Source: Isochrysis galbana | Lineage: Eukaryota > Haptophyta > Isochrysidales > Isochrysidaceae | NCBI GenBank assembly: GCA_018136815.1 | Contig: CM030935.1 | Coordinates: 5,710,448 to 5,774,447, forward strand | Length of the DNA stretch: 64,000 nucleotides | Direction: 5' to 3' | Shown here: in pieces, positions 24,001-37,790 of the stretch | Position numbering within the stretch: the stretch's first letter is position 1 | How the letters are laid out: each line of letters starts with the position of its first letter | Made by a program: the position numbers and the translations under genes | The notes under the pieces: generated by a model | Seen by the model: the letters and a program-made list of their open reading frames with translations, nothing else | Told to the model about the DNA's origin: nothing | The model's database searches: none

Positions 24001-27000
24001 GTTGTCAGCGGAGGCGCGGCTTGCTTATGTTGAAGTTCGGGCTCAGGTGCAAAGAGTTGTTGTCGATGGCTGTGCGCTCCGGATCACTCTTCTCCGACGG
24101 CAGCCGGAAGCTCCGGGAATCGACTCAGCGGCGCTGCAAGCGCCCCATAGAGGTTCACCAAGGCAATTCGTTGCGCCGCCAACCCTCAAACGCACACCTA
24201 CGCCTTTCGACCCCGAGCCGCGTTCACCGAAGTCGAGTCAAGGCATGCTCACCCTTTGGGTTAGCGCGCGCCTTTCATCACGCGATAACGAGGCGCATCA
24301 ATTGTTGACAATGAGCGCCGAGTTGCTAGGACAAGCATGCACCGCTGCGCTGGCTAACATAAACGATGGTGCCGATGAGCTTAGCGAGCCTATTCGGCGC
24401 TGTCTTCGCGGCACCCTTTGCCGCGGCGGGCGGGAACGTGATGGCTCACCTCATCGAAGATCTTCCAATGACACCTTCGGCGCTAGCATGCGCCGATCGG
24501 TAGACGGTCTGCCCATCGCCACTCGCACCTCGGGTTCGCCATCCTGTGTCCGTGCCGTCGGCGTCGCCTTGGCACGCGGAGGCTCGGGTCCAATCACCCC
24601 TGCTGCGGTACCACCTGAGCTGATGGAGCGAACACCGCTGCCATTGAAGCGCAACAAGTCTGAGCAGGGTTCTGCGAGCAAATCTGTACTTACGGCCCAC
24701 GGCGTCGTTTCGCGGGAGTCGACAGATACTTTCCTAGCTGACCTCTGCTCAGCCACGCTAGCCTCACAAACCGCTGCTGCCCGGCTCCATGCACAGATTA
24801 GCAAGGACCTAAAACCGTGCGGTGGCGGCGAGGACGCACCTGCTGCACGTCTTGAACGCTTAGTTGTGTGTGTCTTGCTGCGCCATCATGATTTGGCGCC
24901 CGAGGCGGCGGCGGTGGCGACATCCGGGGCTCAGGCTGCTCAGCCCCTTCCCTCAATCTGGGCAGCAGCGCGTAAGGTGCGTCGTTGGGTACTGAAACAG
25001 CTACAGCTCAGCGATTTCGAGGATGCAAATTCGGTTGGAGCTGTGTCCAACCCGGACGGTACGCCAGGATCGTCCACATCCGAACTTCTAGAGGCAGCAC
25101 GTCGCGAGCAGCGCGAGAATGATATTTGTTCCAGGTTGATGGCGCGTGCCTTCTGGCTTTTCTCATCGCTAGCACCTGCCATTCCGCGGCCCATGACAGC
25201 TAGCGAGGCTGCTGCAGCCGCTACAAGCCCTTGCGTTGCACTCTACCCTCCGCAAGTCCGTCACGGAATGGCCCCTTCTGGGTTGCCGCCTGGTATGCGC
25301 CCGACAACGCTGTCAATAGGCGGCCCTAGCTCACCATTGCTGAGCCCAAAGATGGGAAGTCCAAGGCTCAATAGCCCCATGCTTGGAAGCCCTAAGCTGT
25401 CGAATGCTATGCTCGTCAGTCCCCGATTCGGTGGCAGTCCAGTGCCCGGCAGTCCAGGTCGATGGCGCCAATTTTCACCACGAGGCTCATCACCCCACTT
25501 TGCGGGCGTGCATCGCCATTCATCATGGGATCGGGCGCGGTCAAAGCTGGGTTCGATGGAAGCTTCTGGCAGCGAGGGTAAATGGGAGGGCGCAATACAA
25601 TTAGCGAGGTCATTGGAGAAACGCGCGAAACGCCTGCGACGCGGTACTTCGCGATCCTCAGGGCTCAGTGGGCACTCCGCACGCATGCCGGGGGACGAGC
25701 ACGAGAAGTATGGGTTGCTAACGTCAGAGGTTCTCGATTTCATCGAGCCGCGCGTACGCTCTATAGCTCCCGCTGCCGAACCTGCGCTTGCCGCGCTTGA
25801 GGCAGAGATGTCGCGTCGCGTACAAGCTGTTGAGCGAGGTGCAGCGGCGCTCCGACATGCTGAGCAGGCGCTCCAGTCGCCGCACGCGCCCTTACGTCTT
25901 GCCGTGCTTTCAGGCCTTGCGCGCCGCACAAATCGTCTGCGGCCGGAACCAAGCGCCCTTCATGGTTGCTCGCACGAGACAGAGGCCGCCTTCATGAATG
26001 CATTACACGCGCTACTCGGGCGGTTGCACGCGCTTCTCATGGCTGATGGGCGCTCTGAGGCGGAGGCATCTCTCGCCCTTCACGTGCTCTCCATGCCGCT
26101 CGCTCCTGAAGACATGGGGTGGCTTGAGCGCAGCCGACTACTTGAATGTGTGCAGGCGATCGCGCATGGGGGGCAATCATGCTCTTGCAAGTCATCAAGC
26201 ATCAAATTTGTGCACGCGCATCCTCGCGCAGCAGCTGCTGCCAGGCTTGCACTCCATTCTCTCCTTTACTCTGCAACCGCTGCTTATGTAGTGCTTGGTG
26301 CAGTATCTGAGCCGTGGCCTTGGTTGCTTGAGGTCATTCTTAAGGAGCTCGTGGACGAGACCATTTCATCCACTTTACGTCTCCGTTTGATCCACCTGCT
26401 CGCAATCCACTTGCCGCCATGCCCGCAAAGGCCCGCACCTTTGGATATCAGTCGACTCGCGCTGCCAGCACTCCGTCGACTCTTCCGCTTGCTCCCACGG
26501 GACGACGCTGCAGTAGTCCCTTGCATGCGTCTACTCGGCCGAATGCTACCCACCTCCTCGGATGAAATACGGACCGAATTCACAGCGGCATTGCTTCGAG
26601 AAATGGGCGGGTGGTTGTGGCGCCCAGCACGACCGGTTGGCGGCGCGCTACTACCCCCGGTGATGCAAGGACCGCCGCCGCCGCACACTAAAGCCACCAT
26701 GGATGGCACGCATTCAGAGAGCTTATCCGTAGGACTCAGCTCGGATGCTTGCGCAACCTCGCCACCCGAGCATGTCAGTAGATGGGGCGAACCACCACAG
26801 CTGCTACGTCGTACCCGTCTCCGTGCATTGCTCGTGCGTCGCGCAGCTGGTGTCTTGTCACCGATCTCGCGCTCAGCAACGACAAGCACATCGGCGGGAG
26901 TAGGCACCAACACGCTCCGAGTGTGGGTGCCACCATCCATCTTGAGATCTGCAGGTCGAGTGTGTGCCTATTACCTGCGATGCTCATCTGCCCCTGCGCC

Positions 27001-30000
27001 GGTACACGAGGCCTTGCGTCGTGTCGGGGCCGGCGTCGAGGAGGAGCTTGACCTCGCGATCAAGGGAATGACTCCGACGCGCGTCACTGTCGAGTCCGAC
27101 TCGGTGACGGTGCACACACTCGATCCCGTCGCAGCTGCCCTTCTTTCGTTCGAGTCCTCCGAAATGCCAGTGGCATGGACGACGTTGGCCTCATCGGCCG
27201 AGCTCTCGCGAGAAACGACCGACGATACGACACCTCGCTTTTGTACCGTTTACCACACGGGAGGCTCTGATCTGAGCCACCGACGCTCAACATGCCTTTT
27301 TTCCGCTGATGGTACGCGGCTTGTTGAGCGTGCATTGGCTCCACGGTCAGGAGTGTGGTCTGCCGAATTCCGCATTCTTGAGGCCGCCAATCCAGCAGGG
27401 GCCGCGATCGGCCTTGTTTATGCACCCACGCTCAGACTGCCTTCCGAGCGTACCGAATCAAATCGGCCTCCCGTCGGTGCTCTACCCGGCGATGAGCCAC
27501 CAGGTTCCGGCTGGAGTTGGGGGTGGCGCGCGTCCGGAGAGACAATATTCAACAACATCATGTTACAACGTGGATCGAGCGATGGCGGGGCGGTCATTGA
27601 GCGACAGTTGGCGTGGGCAGCGGGTGACACCATTGCTCTTCTAATCGACACCGACTCAGGGACTGTGACCCCGGCGCGTCCTTCGCGTGGGGGCACGCCG
27701 CCCCATCCTATCGGCTCGCCCACACGGCTACCAACACTTCGCCATGGTGGAGCAATTTACATTAGTGTTGGCCGCTTTGTGGGCACCTTTGCCGTGCAGC
27801 TCGTCTCGCTATCGCGGGTAGAGTTTATGGACACCGGAATGAGAGGTGCTGCCAACAACTTCGATGCATGTTGGCTCGCTCAAGCTATCATCGTCCCTAC
27901 CATATGCCAGGCTAGAAGTGTGAAGACTTCAGATTGTAGCCCACAACCACCGCTCCCTCGTTTCGGCTCCCAAATCGTATGCGAGCACACCAATGCTTCA
28001 GCCGACGCTACGGGGTGGCGAGGCGAGGCAGTGACTCTCCTCCGTCAGCTTTTGCACTTCGAGACACGTTTACCAGGTCTCGGCAGCGGTGGTCTTGTCG
28101 GCGCGCACTTGGCTGTGGAGCGGTCACTCCGTAGCGCGTGCGTTGTCGAGCCGTCTGTCGATGCAATAGCAAACGCTCTCGCTGTCCTTCATGCGCTCGG
28201 CGGACGTGAAGATGTGCCACGGCGGGGAGCGATGGGACTCATCGATGCGACACCCAACAACATGGTGGCAACTGGCGCGCCACGCATCCATTTGCTCAAC
28301 GCACTTTCGGTCGGGTGTGACCTCATGGTGCCAATGGCGAGTCGAGACGCACCAAGCAATGCTGCAATGGCTTCCGGCAGCTTAGATCCTCTTTTCGAGG
28401 TTGTGCGTCTTTCAACAAGCGTGAACGGCGAGTTACTTGTCAGTCTCGATAAGCTGCGATTGTCACAGCTCAAGCTGGAGCTCCCACGCCCACCGTTGCC
28501 AAGTGCTCCTTCCCTTCTTGGATCGCTCGATGACCTGTTGCACGTACACATTGGGCGTTGTGGCATCACAGGGTGCGGCGCAATCTCCAATGACTTTGGC
28601 GCTACTTCGCACGCATCCTTACTTCTCTCGTCCTTGGGTATGATGGCTGTTGAGGCATTGCTCGCATCTGGGGATCTTAGCCACGCCGACATTGGCAACA
28701 GTGGTGTATTACGCGACGCGCTGGCGATTTGTGCTGCACCAACACCGCCTGTGCCTGTGGATGCCAGCGGTCGATGGGTTGGGCGCGCACAAGTATGGCA
28801 GGCGGCAATGCGGTTGAGTGCTGGCATTGCCATTGACGTGCCGCCGATGCGTGCCTCACTCTTTGATGCATCTCATCTACGTCTTGGAAGGCCGAGCTCG
28901 TTGGACTCACGCCCAGCCCTGGCTGCTGTTGACGTGCCCTCAGCTTGGTCAAGGCTTGCATTTGCCGCGCGTCGCGCGCCAGGGCGAGCTACTACTGCTG
29001 TGGGCGCGACTGATACGATCTCGGCTCCCCCTCTCCTTTCGGCGACGGCGGACGGATGGGTCGATTCGCATAGAGATCAATTGGAACCTGTCGTAGATGA
29101 TTGCGCCACATCGCTCCGGCCGCGCGGTAATATGTCAGACGCAGAGTACGATGAATATACCTCATCGATCATGGCACGCACTGGCGGTCCGCTAGGCGCC
29201 CTCGTTCGTTTCGTCGCCGAGGCCCCGTTTTGCGGCGCGCGCGCGGGAATGGAAGGGCGCATTCTTCAGTTTGACCGCATTACCAGCTTTCGTGTCGGGT
29301 TTCCTGTTCCTCACGCGTCAGGAGGCGTATTTGTTGCGATGGAGCAATGTGAGCTCATTGAGACGGCTGATGGTACACAGCGACTCCCAAGAGAGGGAGA
29401 GCAGATCGCTGGTCAGAATAACGAAAGATCACCTCAAGAGTTCCGCAATCGGTGCATCAGTGCACGACCGCCCAGCGCACGAGCTTCTAGCGCCTTGCAA
29501 CGTGGAGAATTTGGAGACAACGATGCGACACACGATGCCTTCACCTGGCACGACGCCGATGCTACCTTGATCAACTTCGTTGCTGCAGCTGAACAGTTAT
29601 CTGACGAGGCATCGAGCAGCGGATCGTCCCTAAACTCGCCGCTACCTCAAAGTGAAGACAAAGTCCCCTCGGTATCCGGATCATATGCCCAGGCCGACGC
29701 TCCTCCTTGGTCATCGAACATAGGAGACTTGCGTGCCTCCTTATTGTATGTTGCTGAACTTGGCTCCGTCCGTTGCTTCGCTCTACCGTTGCCAGCCGTC
29801 GCGGCATCACCGTCGTCAGCGCCGCCACTTGATGAAGTTCCGCACCCTGAGGCTCTCTGCGAGGGGCCCTTTTGCGCAGACGTTGATTCGTCGGCTGCTA
29901 TTCCACCATCGTGGACGTCATCTTCCGGATTACCTGAGCTCGAGGCGCTGTCGGCTGCATCATGTGCTTTCGTTGTGTTTGGCGCTGGAAACGACGACTT

Positions 30001-33000
30001 CAACGGCGAGTACGAGCGCGACGCGCACGCCCATGGAGAGGTCACCTTTCGTAGAAGAGCAAGTGGGACAAATGGATCAAGCGCCACTGTTGACCGTTTT
30101 AACGGCATGTGGTACATGTGCAGGGACCACCAGCTTGACTCATGGCAGTATGCTGCTCGCCAAATCCAAGGCGGCGTCAATTATCCCAACCGCCCACCGC
30201 CAGGTCCGTGGCGGGTTTGTCCGAGCCCGGCGCAGGCTCGGACGGGCTCCTCGTACTTCGGGGCGTCGGTACCGATATCGAGTGGCTGGCGCGCTGCTCG
30301 AGCCCCTGCACCGCGGCTCGTCTATCCTGGCACATGTCCAGGAGGTCACTCTCTGGGCCGCTTCGTGTACTCAAATCCTCTTCGAAACACGTGCGAAGTT
30401 TGCTGCGAGGACAAAGAGCCGCGCGGATTCGCCTTCGGGTGCCGAATTTGTGACTGGGACATGTGCGAGGCGTGCTTTCGTGCTGCTGTCGCTTGCCTTC
30501 GCCTTGGCGGAGCGCCACCTCACCGACCAGCGCCAAATCCACCACCCGGGGCTGCGGGCGTGCGGCGTGAGATGGCACGCTCTGGTGTATCGTCTGGCAC
30601 CGGCGGGTCCGTTTCGTCGCAGCTTCGACCACTCGGCTCTTCAGCGCGCCTAGTAATTGTGGATCATGCTGGCCCACACGGGCCAAGTGCGCAAATTGGT
30701 GCTGCCATCGCATTGCTTGAACTGCCTGGTGCACAACAAGCGATCGAGTTGAACATTGAGGAATGGCTCGCTCGCGTTCATGCAGCGCGCTTCAGTGCAG
30801 CCCTTCTGCCCGCACGCACGGGCAGCGTGTACATGCGTAGGTCAGGGGCACTCTCCCGACGGCCTTGGTGGCGCAACCTGGACTACAAGCAATTTGGCGG
30901 CTTACCCGTCTTTTTGCTAGGGGACCAGGCTGCGGATCAATTGTATTGGGCTGTCGCACAACGCCAAGCCACATGGAATACATCAATGGTACTTGCGCCT
31001 TCACGCCAGCCATCGAATTCGATCGCCTCGGCGCCTCTTCTCGCACGCGGGCTTTCCCTCGGTCTATCCGCCGACGAGGCCGCAGAACACATCGCTAATT
31101 CCAATGGCGACGCGGCTGCGGCAGTTGGAGCAATGCTGAAAGCGGCGGTGTCACAGGTGAGCCTCGCTGACCTCGGCTTTGGCTCTCCGCCCGTATCTCG
31201 TGCTGCGGTGCCTTGGGTGCTTGCGACGCTCGTTCGTTTCCTCGGTGGCCGCCTGCCTCGCGTCGCTACGGATGCGGCCATCATGCTGCCCGCACTTGGT
31301 CCGTGTCTGCTTTCGCGCCATCGCGAGCCAGCATCGCGCAGCACACCGCCAGTCGAGGTGCGCCCGCGTAATCTGGAATGCTCATCTGAGTTACGTGCAG
31401 CACGCGCGCATAAATTATTTGACGGCCGGCGATCAACGTATTGGGAATCAGACGTGCGCGACGGCTCCAAGCCTCACTGGATATGCATTTCTGGCTGGGA
31501 CGTGGCACTTGCTGAATTTGCCATTTTTCTCAAAGATCACGACTCCTACTCTCCTCGTCGGATTCGAGTACGCACACAGCGGACGAGAGATGGGCGCGCA
31601 CCTGGGTGGACTTCGACAGGCACATTGGAACTAAGCCGGCCAGCAACCCCAGGCTGGCACACGCTCTTGGGTGCCGACGAACTTCACGGTGTCACTGCTA
31701 TCAAAATTGAGATACTAGAAAACCATGTAAATGGCATTGACTCACGGATTTCGGGCATACGACTTCTCTCAGCTCGTGAAGGTCCGACGCCTGCGTCGGC
31801 ACGAGAGGCTTGGGCTACGGGTGGCTCGGGAGGTCGGTTTGGATGGTCGGCCCTCGCGCCCCGCAGTGCAATTCGCGCGCTTACGACAGCCCTCGGCGCG
31901 GCAGCGCTATGCCAGCCGGCTGCAGCAGCACGATTGCGCGCCATGCGCGGGGAGCCCGAGCTCGACCGCGCCGCTTACGCCCTTCTGCTCGACTTTCTAG
32001 CGGCCTTGCCGTGTCCTCTCGCGAGTGCTGAGCTCGAAAGAGCCACGCGAGGTGCGGCGTGGCGCGGTGACGCTCCCCCGCGTGACGGTAGCTCCGTATC
32101 ACAAGCTTCGCTAGTTGCCACTAATTGTTCTCCTTCGAGTCTACCGGCCGCGCTCGTTGTAGAGGGTGCTGGCTCGCGTGTGGCTAACGGACTTTACCGT
32201 CGGGAAGGCGAGGTCAATGGTGCGCCTTGTTTCAAGAAAGGCCGTTGGTGGGTCGTGAGGTGCACTCTTCCGTCCGGTCATATGTACTGGTACATATGCG
32301 ATGGTGCACTCATTGAGATTGACGATGGCGACCTCTATCGCGTACGGGATACCGGCCGGCTGCCACCTGAGTCGCCACCCTCTCAGTGGTCAGTTGCCAA
32401 GGATGGTGAAATGCCCACGCCTAGAATACGCCACATCTATGAGTCCGGTGCCACGGTGTGTGATCCGGTTGCACCAAGCTCGTCCCCATGTACCACAGCT
32501 ATCTCAGCCGAATCCTCATGCATGGCCACTGGACATAGCGATGGCCGATCCACAATGGGCATGCCGCGCGTGCTTGGTAGTATAACCATCAAGCGAGCTG
32601 CGCCTCCGCTCCGAGAGGCCACGGCACCATCTGCTACCACGAGTGACGAAAACACTGAGCCAGCAGCGGCAGCAGCTCTCCAGCGCTTGCAACTCTCGCA
32701 GCTGCGCTCCGCCCTTGCTCGCTGTGCTAGCCTTCGATACCTTGTCGCTGCACTGCGAGCCACCACCGCTTCCGCCCATACTACCACTCCACGAGTCGCA
32801 CTGCGAGTCCGCCCCGCTTCCGGAGGCGGGGAAGTGGTTACTCACTTGTGGGTGGGGGATCGCTCGCGCTTTGCTCTCGCTGAGCAGCTTGGCGCTGCAA
32901 TCAGTGGTGGGAGCCGCGGCGGTGGTGCAGCTTTTGGCGCATCGCTGTTACTTGCTGCGGCTGCGTCTTACCCATTAGTGCGCGCCGATTGCCAGTTTGG

Positions 33001-36000
33001 CGCCATCGAGCAGGAGTCGGCCGTTGCCCTCGCCCCTAACGCAGGGGAGGATCAACAGCCGGAAACGGGTGCTGCCCTCGCGATTCTAGGCGTCGCCATC
33101 CGTCCGAACGACACCGAGGGGAATTCTCTATCGGTCGACGGAGCGAGGCATCCAGACCATGGTGTCTACGTCGAGCTTGGTGACGACGACTTCCATACAC
33201 CGACTACCGATGAGGCGTCTCGGTTGGCTGCCGCCGATCTGCGCGACATGCATGCGATGGCGACTAGCAAGCCGTTCTCAGCAGAGCCATGCAAAGCTAG
33301 CCCAATCCCGAAGGACTCGCCCTTATCTCGGGGAGGCTCGCGCTATTACTATTTCACCTCTTCGAGCAGCGCTTGCAGCCGACGCGTGCGAGGCCGTAGC
33401 ACTCGTGGTAGTATTTTAGACTCGGTGGCCGAGGAGCGCACAGTTCTTGATGCACTCATGTCCGACTCGCGATGTGCTTTCGCGCGCTTACAAGAGGATT
33501 CTTGCCTTTTACAACGCGCTGACGGACCTCAAGCCAATGGCTTTGCCTGGCTACTACAAACAGTGCATCAACTTTTCGAGCACCTGAGGTCTCTGCTCTT
33601 GCAAAGTGCCCACGGTTTAGTTGCCGAAGCGGTGCTCCACCCTGCCACGTCAGAGAAGACGCATGCCCTTTTTGCGAAAACCCAACCCGACAAGGATGAA
33701 CTCGCGGCTCGGAGAGTGTTATTGCATCCGACCTCCGAGGACTTATTGCACAGACTCTTGCTCGTCTCAGGGCCGCGCACACTCGCACGTGTCGCGTCGG
33801 CATGCGTCGCGAGGCCTGGTGGTGTCGAGCGGCTCGTGTGCTTGTCGCAGTCCTTGCTCCTCGGCCAATTGCCCCCAACTCTCGGAGGTTCATTACATCC
33901 ACCCGCGTCCCTACTTGATGCTCCGAAGGAGCCCTTCTCGCTTGTTTCGGGCGGTGAGCTCTTGTGTGCAACACGTTTCGAACTTGTGCCTCGCGGGCAT
34001 AAGCCGCGAGCTGAGAGCGAGGTGTCGACTCTCTTCCGCCTTGGCGCATGGCTCCTCGTCCGATGCTGCGCTGTGACCGGCACAAGGGGTATGCGTGATG
34101 TGCGCGCCGAAATTCTGCCTGCCAACGAATCGATGATAGTCGAGCTGCATGCCGAGACACCCTCGTCAATTAGCGACATACCGGTGACGCAGTCGCTGCC
34201 AATCTGCATCTTTACCGAGGGCGCATCCCAGGCGGCGAGCGTCGCTCACTCAAGCGATCTACCGTCGCAGCATGGAAGTGAAGAGCTGGGAGCGTGCCTG
34301 TCGCCGTTTCAGATGGATTTTGCCACTTACGAATTGTTGTGCGCGCTGCTCGGAACTTCGGTCCGCTTGCGCAGTGTTGTGCCACCTTTGCCATCGCCCG
34401 CCGACGCGCTAGTAGCGCTCCGCTGTCTGGATGAGGCGATGCGTGCGTCGCCGGGTGTGTACCTGAATGCCCCATCGGCGGCTGCAAACGAGATGTCGGC
34501 GACTCCATTGCTCCAGCTCGACTTTTCCCAATTGCCGGCGCCGCCGTGCAATCCGTCGTCACTCATGACACTTCCTGCTAAATCAGTTCGGTTGCAGGCG
34601 CAGGCCGCGCCACTGCTACGACTCCTAGCGTCGGGCTCGCCACTAGGTGCTATGGTCGCGCCGAAAGAGTGGCTGCCGGCCGGCGGCGCTGCGGCCCTTT
34701 TGCAGGCGGTGTACGCAAGGGCGCCGCTACCAACTGACGTTCTGCTCTTAGCTTTACAGGGATATGCTGACGCGGAAGCTGGAGCTCCCGCGATTCGCGT
34801 CGATGGCTGTAGTGGCGCGCTTGGACAGCGTTGCAACGGTACGTATCGGCGTCTGGCTGCGCCACATAATGGCGCTGCTCAGTACCGTCGAGAAGGTGGG
34901 CGCGAGCTGATTTACTTTGATAGCGCGCGCCAAATGTGGAAAATCTCCGCCACGGGCTCACGTCAAGGTTGGGCGTATGCGTGCGCAGGGGACCTGCTAG
35001 CTCGTGGAGAATTCAAGCCGGCGCTCATACAAGCGCAAGGCACACCCCGTCTCGCCGAGGTACTCAAAGCTGTCGCGATCGATGTTGAGGGCAGTGCGTT
35101 ACCGCAAGCGTCGTCGTCGTCTGCGCGTGTCGCGGTGGATACTCCATCTTGGTCACGTGCGCAGGACGCTGAGCTTGTGCGAGTGCTTCAATCCGTGGCC
35201 AAGACCAGCAACCTCTCGCCACGCGACGTGTCGCCAAAGAGGCTGTCGCACGCCCTCGCGCTTCAGGGCGGTCGTGCCGCTCGTTTGCTTGGAAGTATGA
35301 CGCCGCAAGCAATGCATGGCCGGAGCCGCGCATTGTGTGAACTAAACGAGCGTGCTTTCGAATTCTTACTACCTTGGATAAACCTATCAGAGGTGCATCG
35401 GCCCGGCGCCCTTGCGCACATGCTGGCAGGGATCAAAAGCTTACTCTTCCCCGAGAAGAAGATGTGGCTCTTCGACCGGCTTGTCCGGGCCACGGCAACC
35501 TCAGAGCCACAGCCGGCCCTTCGATTCGACCGTCGTGCGGCCGGACGCGCTGTCGCGGCCGCACTTGCCAATACCCGCCCGTCTTGCGATGTTGCAGCTG
35601 AAAACGGTGGCCTGGCTGGCAGGCAATTGGTATCTCGAGAGATTGGTGGCGCACACCTGGCTGGACCTGTCTCACCATCTCGGTCCCCATCGGCCGGGAG
35701 CGGGGTGCTTCCAACCACGAGCTCTTCGACAACGACTGTTGGCACTGACTCAACCCAGGAGCTTGAAGAACCGCCCATGACCATGTTTGAGCAGCTCTTC
35801 CGTAGTCTCGTGAAGGAGACGAGCGACCGCTCGCAGCCTCCCTCGGAGGATTCGGATGCCGCGTCGGCAGCCCCTTTGCCTCTAGCACGACTCGCCCACA
35901 ATGCTAAGGCTTTCGGTGTCACTCTCGTTGGCGAGGGGGCCAGTGATGTTGGAGGGCCATACCGCCAGGTTCTTGAAGACATCGTCGCCGAGGTGCAGTC

Positions 36001-36922
36001 AGCAGCATTGACTCTACTTGTCCCGACCCCAAATGCGTCGCAATCTCTCGCTCTCGACCGCGGCAAATTCATGCTCAACCCAGCGCCGCCCTCTGCGGGC
36101 ACGCTCCGGCGCCTTGAGCTCCTCGGCGCGCTCATCGGCGTTACACTGCGCACCCGCGCGACTCTGCCTCTCGAATTGGCCAATATCGTGTGGATTGCCC
36201 TTGTGGGCTCAACTCCCAGTCTCCGCGCCTACGCACGTGTCGACAAGTCTTTTGTTGAGCTCGTTGAGCAGGTACGAGACAATTCTCACCCAGCTTGCCC
36301 GGACATGGACGAAGAAAGCTTCGACGCCGTCTATGGCGACTGCGTCTCATTTACTATGCATCGCTCCGACGGCCTAGCGTCCGTTGAGCTAGTCCCGGGT
36401 GGGGCATCGGTGGCCCTCACGTATGCAAATCGCAAGGACTGGTGCGACAAAGTGAGCGCGTACCGCTTACATGAGTGCGACGTGCAAGCGGCTGCCTTGC
36501 GATCTGGCCTCGCCGAGGTGGTACCCCTCGAGGCTCTTGTGCTGTTCTCGGCGGAAGAGATTGAGCGCCTCGTGTGCGGCGAGCCCGACTGGAGCGTTGA
36601 CGCGCTCCGCGCACGCGCCGATGTGCATGCTGCAGACTCCCGCGCCGTTGGTTTCCTCTGGGAGGTCTTGCGGGAGATGAATCGCGACGAGCGTGAGCTC
36701 TTCCTTCTTTTTGTGTGGGGTCGCTCACGCATGCCAGCCGGTGACACGTCCTATCGCTTTGTGGTCGACACGCAACACGTGCGTGGCGATCCCGACCAGC
36801 ATTTGCCGCTCGCGGCCACATGCTTCTTTCAGCTCCACTTGCCATCTTACACAACTAAGGAGGCGTGTCGAGAGAAGTTGCTCTACGCCATCCACAATTG
36901 CAGGGAAATGGATTTGGCGTAA
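15005..36922 (+). CDS. Giant multidomain HECT E3 ubiquitin ligase (about 7,214 aa, one intron)
   Basis: Two exons, 15005-17873 and 18147-36922, join through a phase-1 GT-AG intron (CAG/GTAGGC ... GGGGCAG). This removes the stop of the first long frame and gives about 7,214 residues. The C-terminal HECT domain (about residues 6840-7214) has the thioester-forming Cys7182 in LPLAATCFFQLHLPSY; the family's usual His before the Thr-Cys is Ala. Other parts, in order: SPRY-like region (about 575-895); a C-x2-C-x4-H-x4-C knuckle (about 1033); a ubiquitin-interacting-like helix (about 1301-1320); an SH3-like patch (about 2092-2155); an SP-rich tract (about 3350-3410); a second SPRY-like region (about 3985-4140); a ZZ-like zinc finger (about 5015-5085, CEVC...CRICDWDMCEACF); a UBA-like helix set (about 5255-5300); and an APC10/DOC domain (about 5357-5505, YWESD...PHWICI). 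Four copies of a VxG...NGxYxR module are spread through it. The mix recalls HERC1 and HERC2. Substrates are unknown. Confidence 0.88.
17874..18146 (+). other. Single intron of the HECT ligase gene
   Basis: The donor CAG/GTAGGC at 17873/17874 and acceptor GGGGCAG at 18146 are both phase 1. Splicing reads EALDPA-G-LDDPDN, joining an acidic segment to the upstream frame. The intron contains the TGA at 18014-18016 that would otherwise end the first frame. Weaker alternatives exist, for example an acceptor at TTCAG near 18090. Confidence 0.7.
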
Positions 36923-37790
36923 TACCAAGAAACGCTCAACACTGAGACACCTTGGCGTTGTTCGCAGTCTCCTGATGGCAGTGCCTTCTCGAAACTACAA
37001 CAGCATACCTCACCGAACCTTGACCGTTCACCGGTGCTTGACATCACGTTCATCCTTTGTCCATTGTATACAAATTGTTGACTGTCGCTTAGCACAACGC
37101 GGTGATCACAGTCGAGTCCCACACTTTGCAAGATTATTGCAAGATGTGACTAGGAACAAGAGTAAGATAGTCTAGCAGTTGCGAGTACAAGTGCAAGTCA
37201 TAAGTCGGTCAAAACCTGATACTACTACTACTAGCCCTCCGTTCCAAAACTGAGATGTGAGAGAGGCTTTGACAAGCAAGGGCGGCGCATAGACTATCGA
37301 ATAATGGTCTTATCATTCTCGCCGCGCGCGTTGACGGCCACCAAGCTAGGGGTGGCGCACATCGTTGAGGAATCCAAAGAAAAGCTAGCCCGGTCACTCA
37401 CTTTTTTAACCACTATTTGCTCCACCTCCCCTGGGTGTCCAAGGATTCCGCAGGGTCCCCCCCCTACCTGCCCCGGCAACTCCCTCCCCCATCCGAACGA
37501 CCCCCTCCCGCCCCACGAAGGGCTAATGGCGTCGGTGAGTGACCCCCCTCCCTTCCCTCGCGCGTGGCGGTCTATTTTGGGAGATTGAGGCGGGCGCTCG
37601 CACGGGAGGGAATCAGAGTAGTGGATGTAGGGCGCATCACTATTAGAAACGCGGAGCTTCCGCGACGTCCGATCGCCCGCGATCGGCCAAAGAATGGCCT
37701 GGAGGTGGTGGCCATGCATAGCCCAGAGCTCTCGCGAGCACGGTGGGGGGTCGCTGGTAGGTCGCACGCCTCCTACTCCAGCTTAGGCAG
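36923..37790. other. 3' flank of the HECT gene
   Basis: No gene recognised. The stretch 37410-37560 is C-rich on the plus strand. A small overlap with repeat-like sequence begins near 37790. Confidence 0.5.

Noticed and set aside
19035..36747. Dozens of frames of 60-300 residues on both strands inside the HECT gene
   Set aside because: They overlap a well-supported coding frame, have no recognisable domains and are expected in GC-rich coding DNA.
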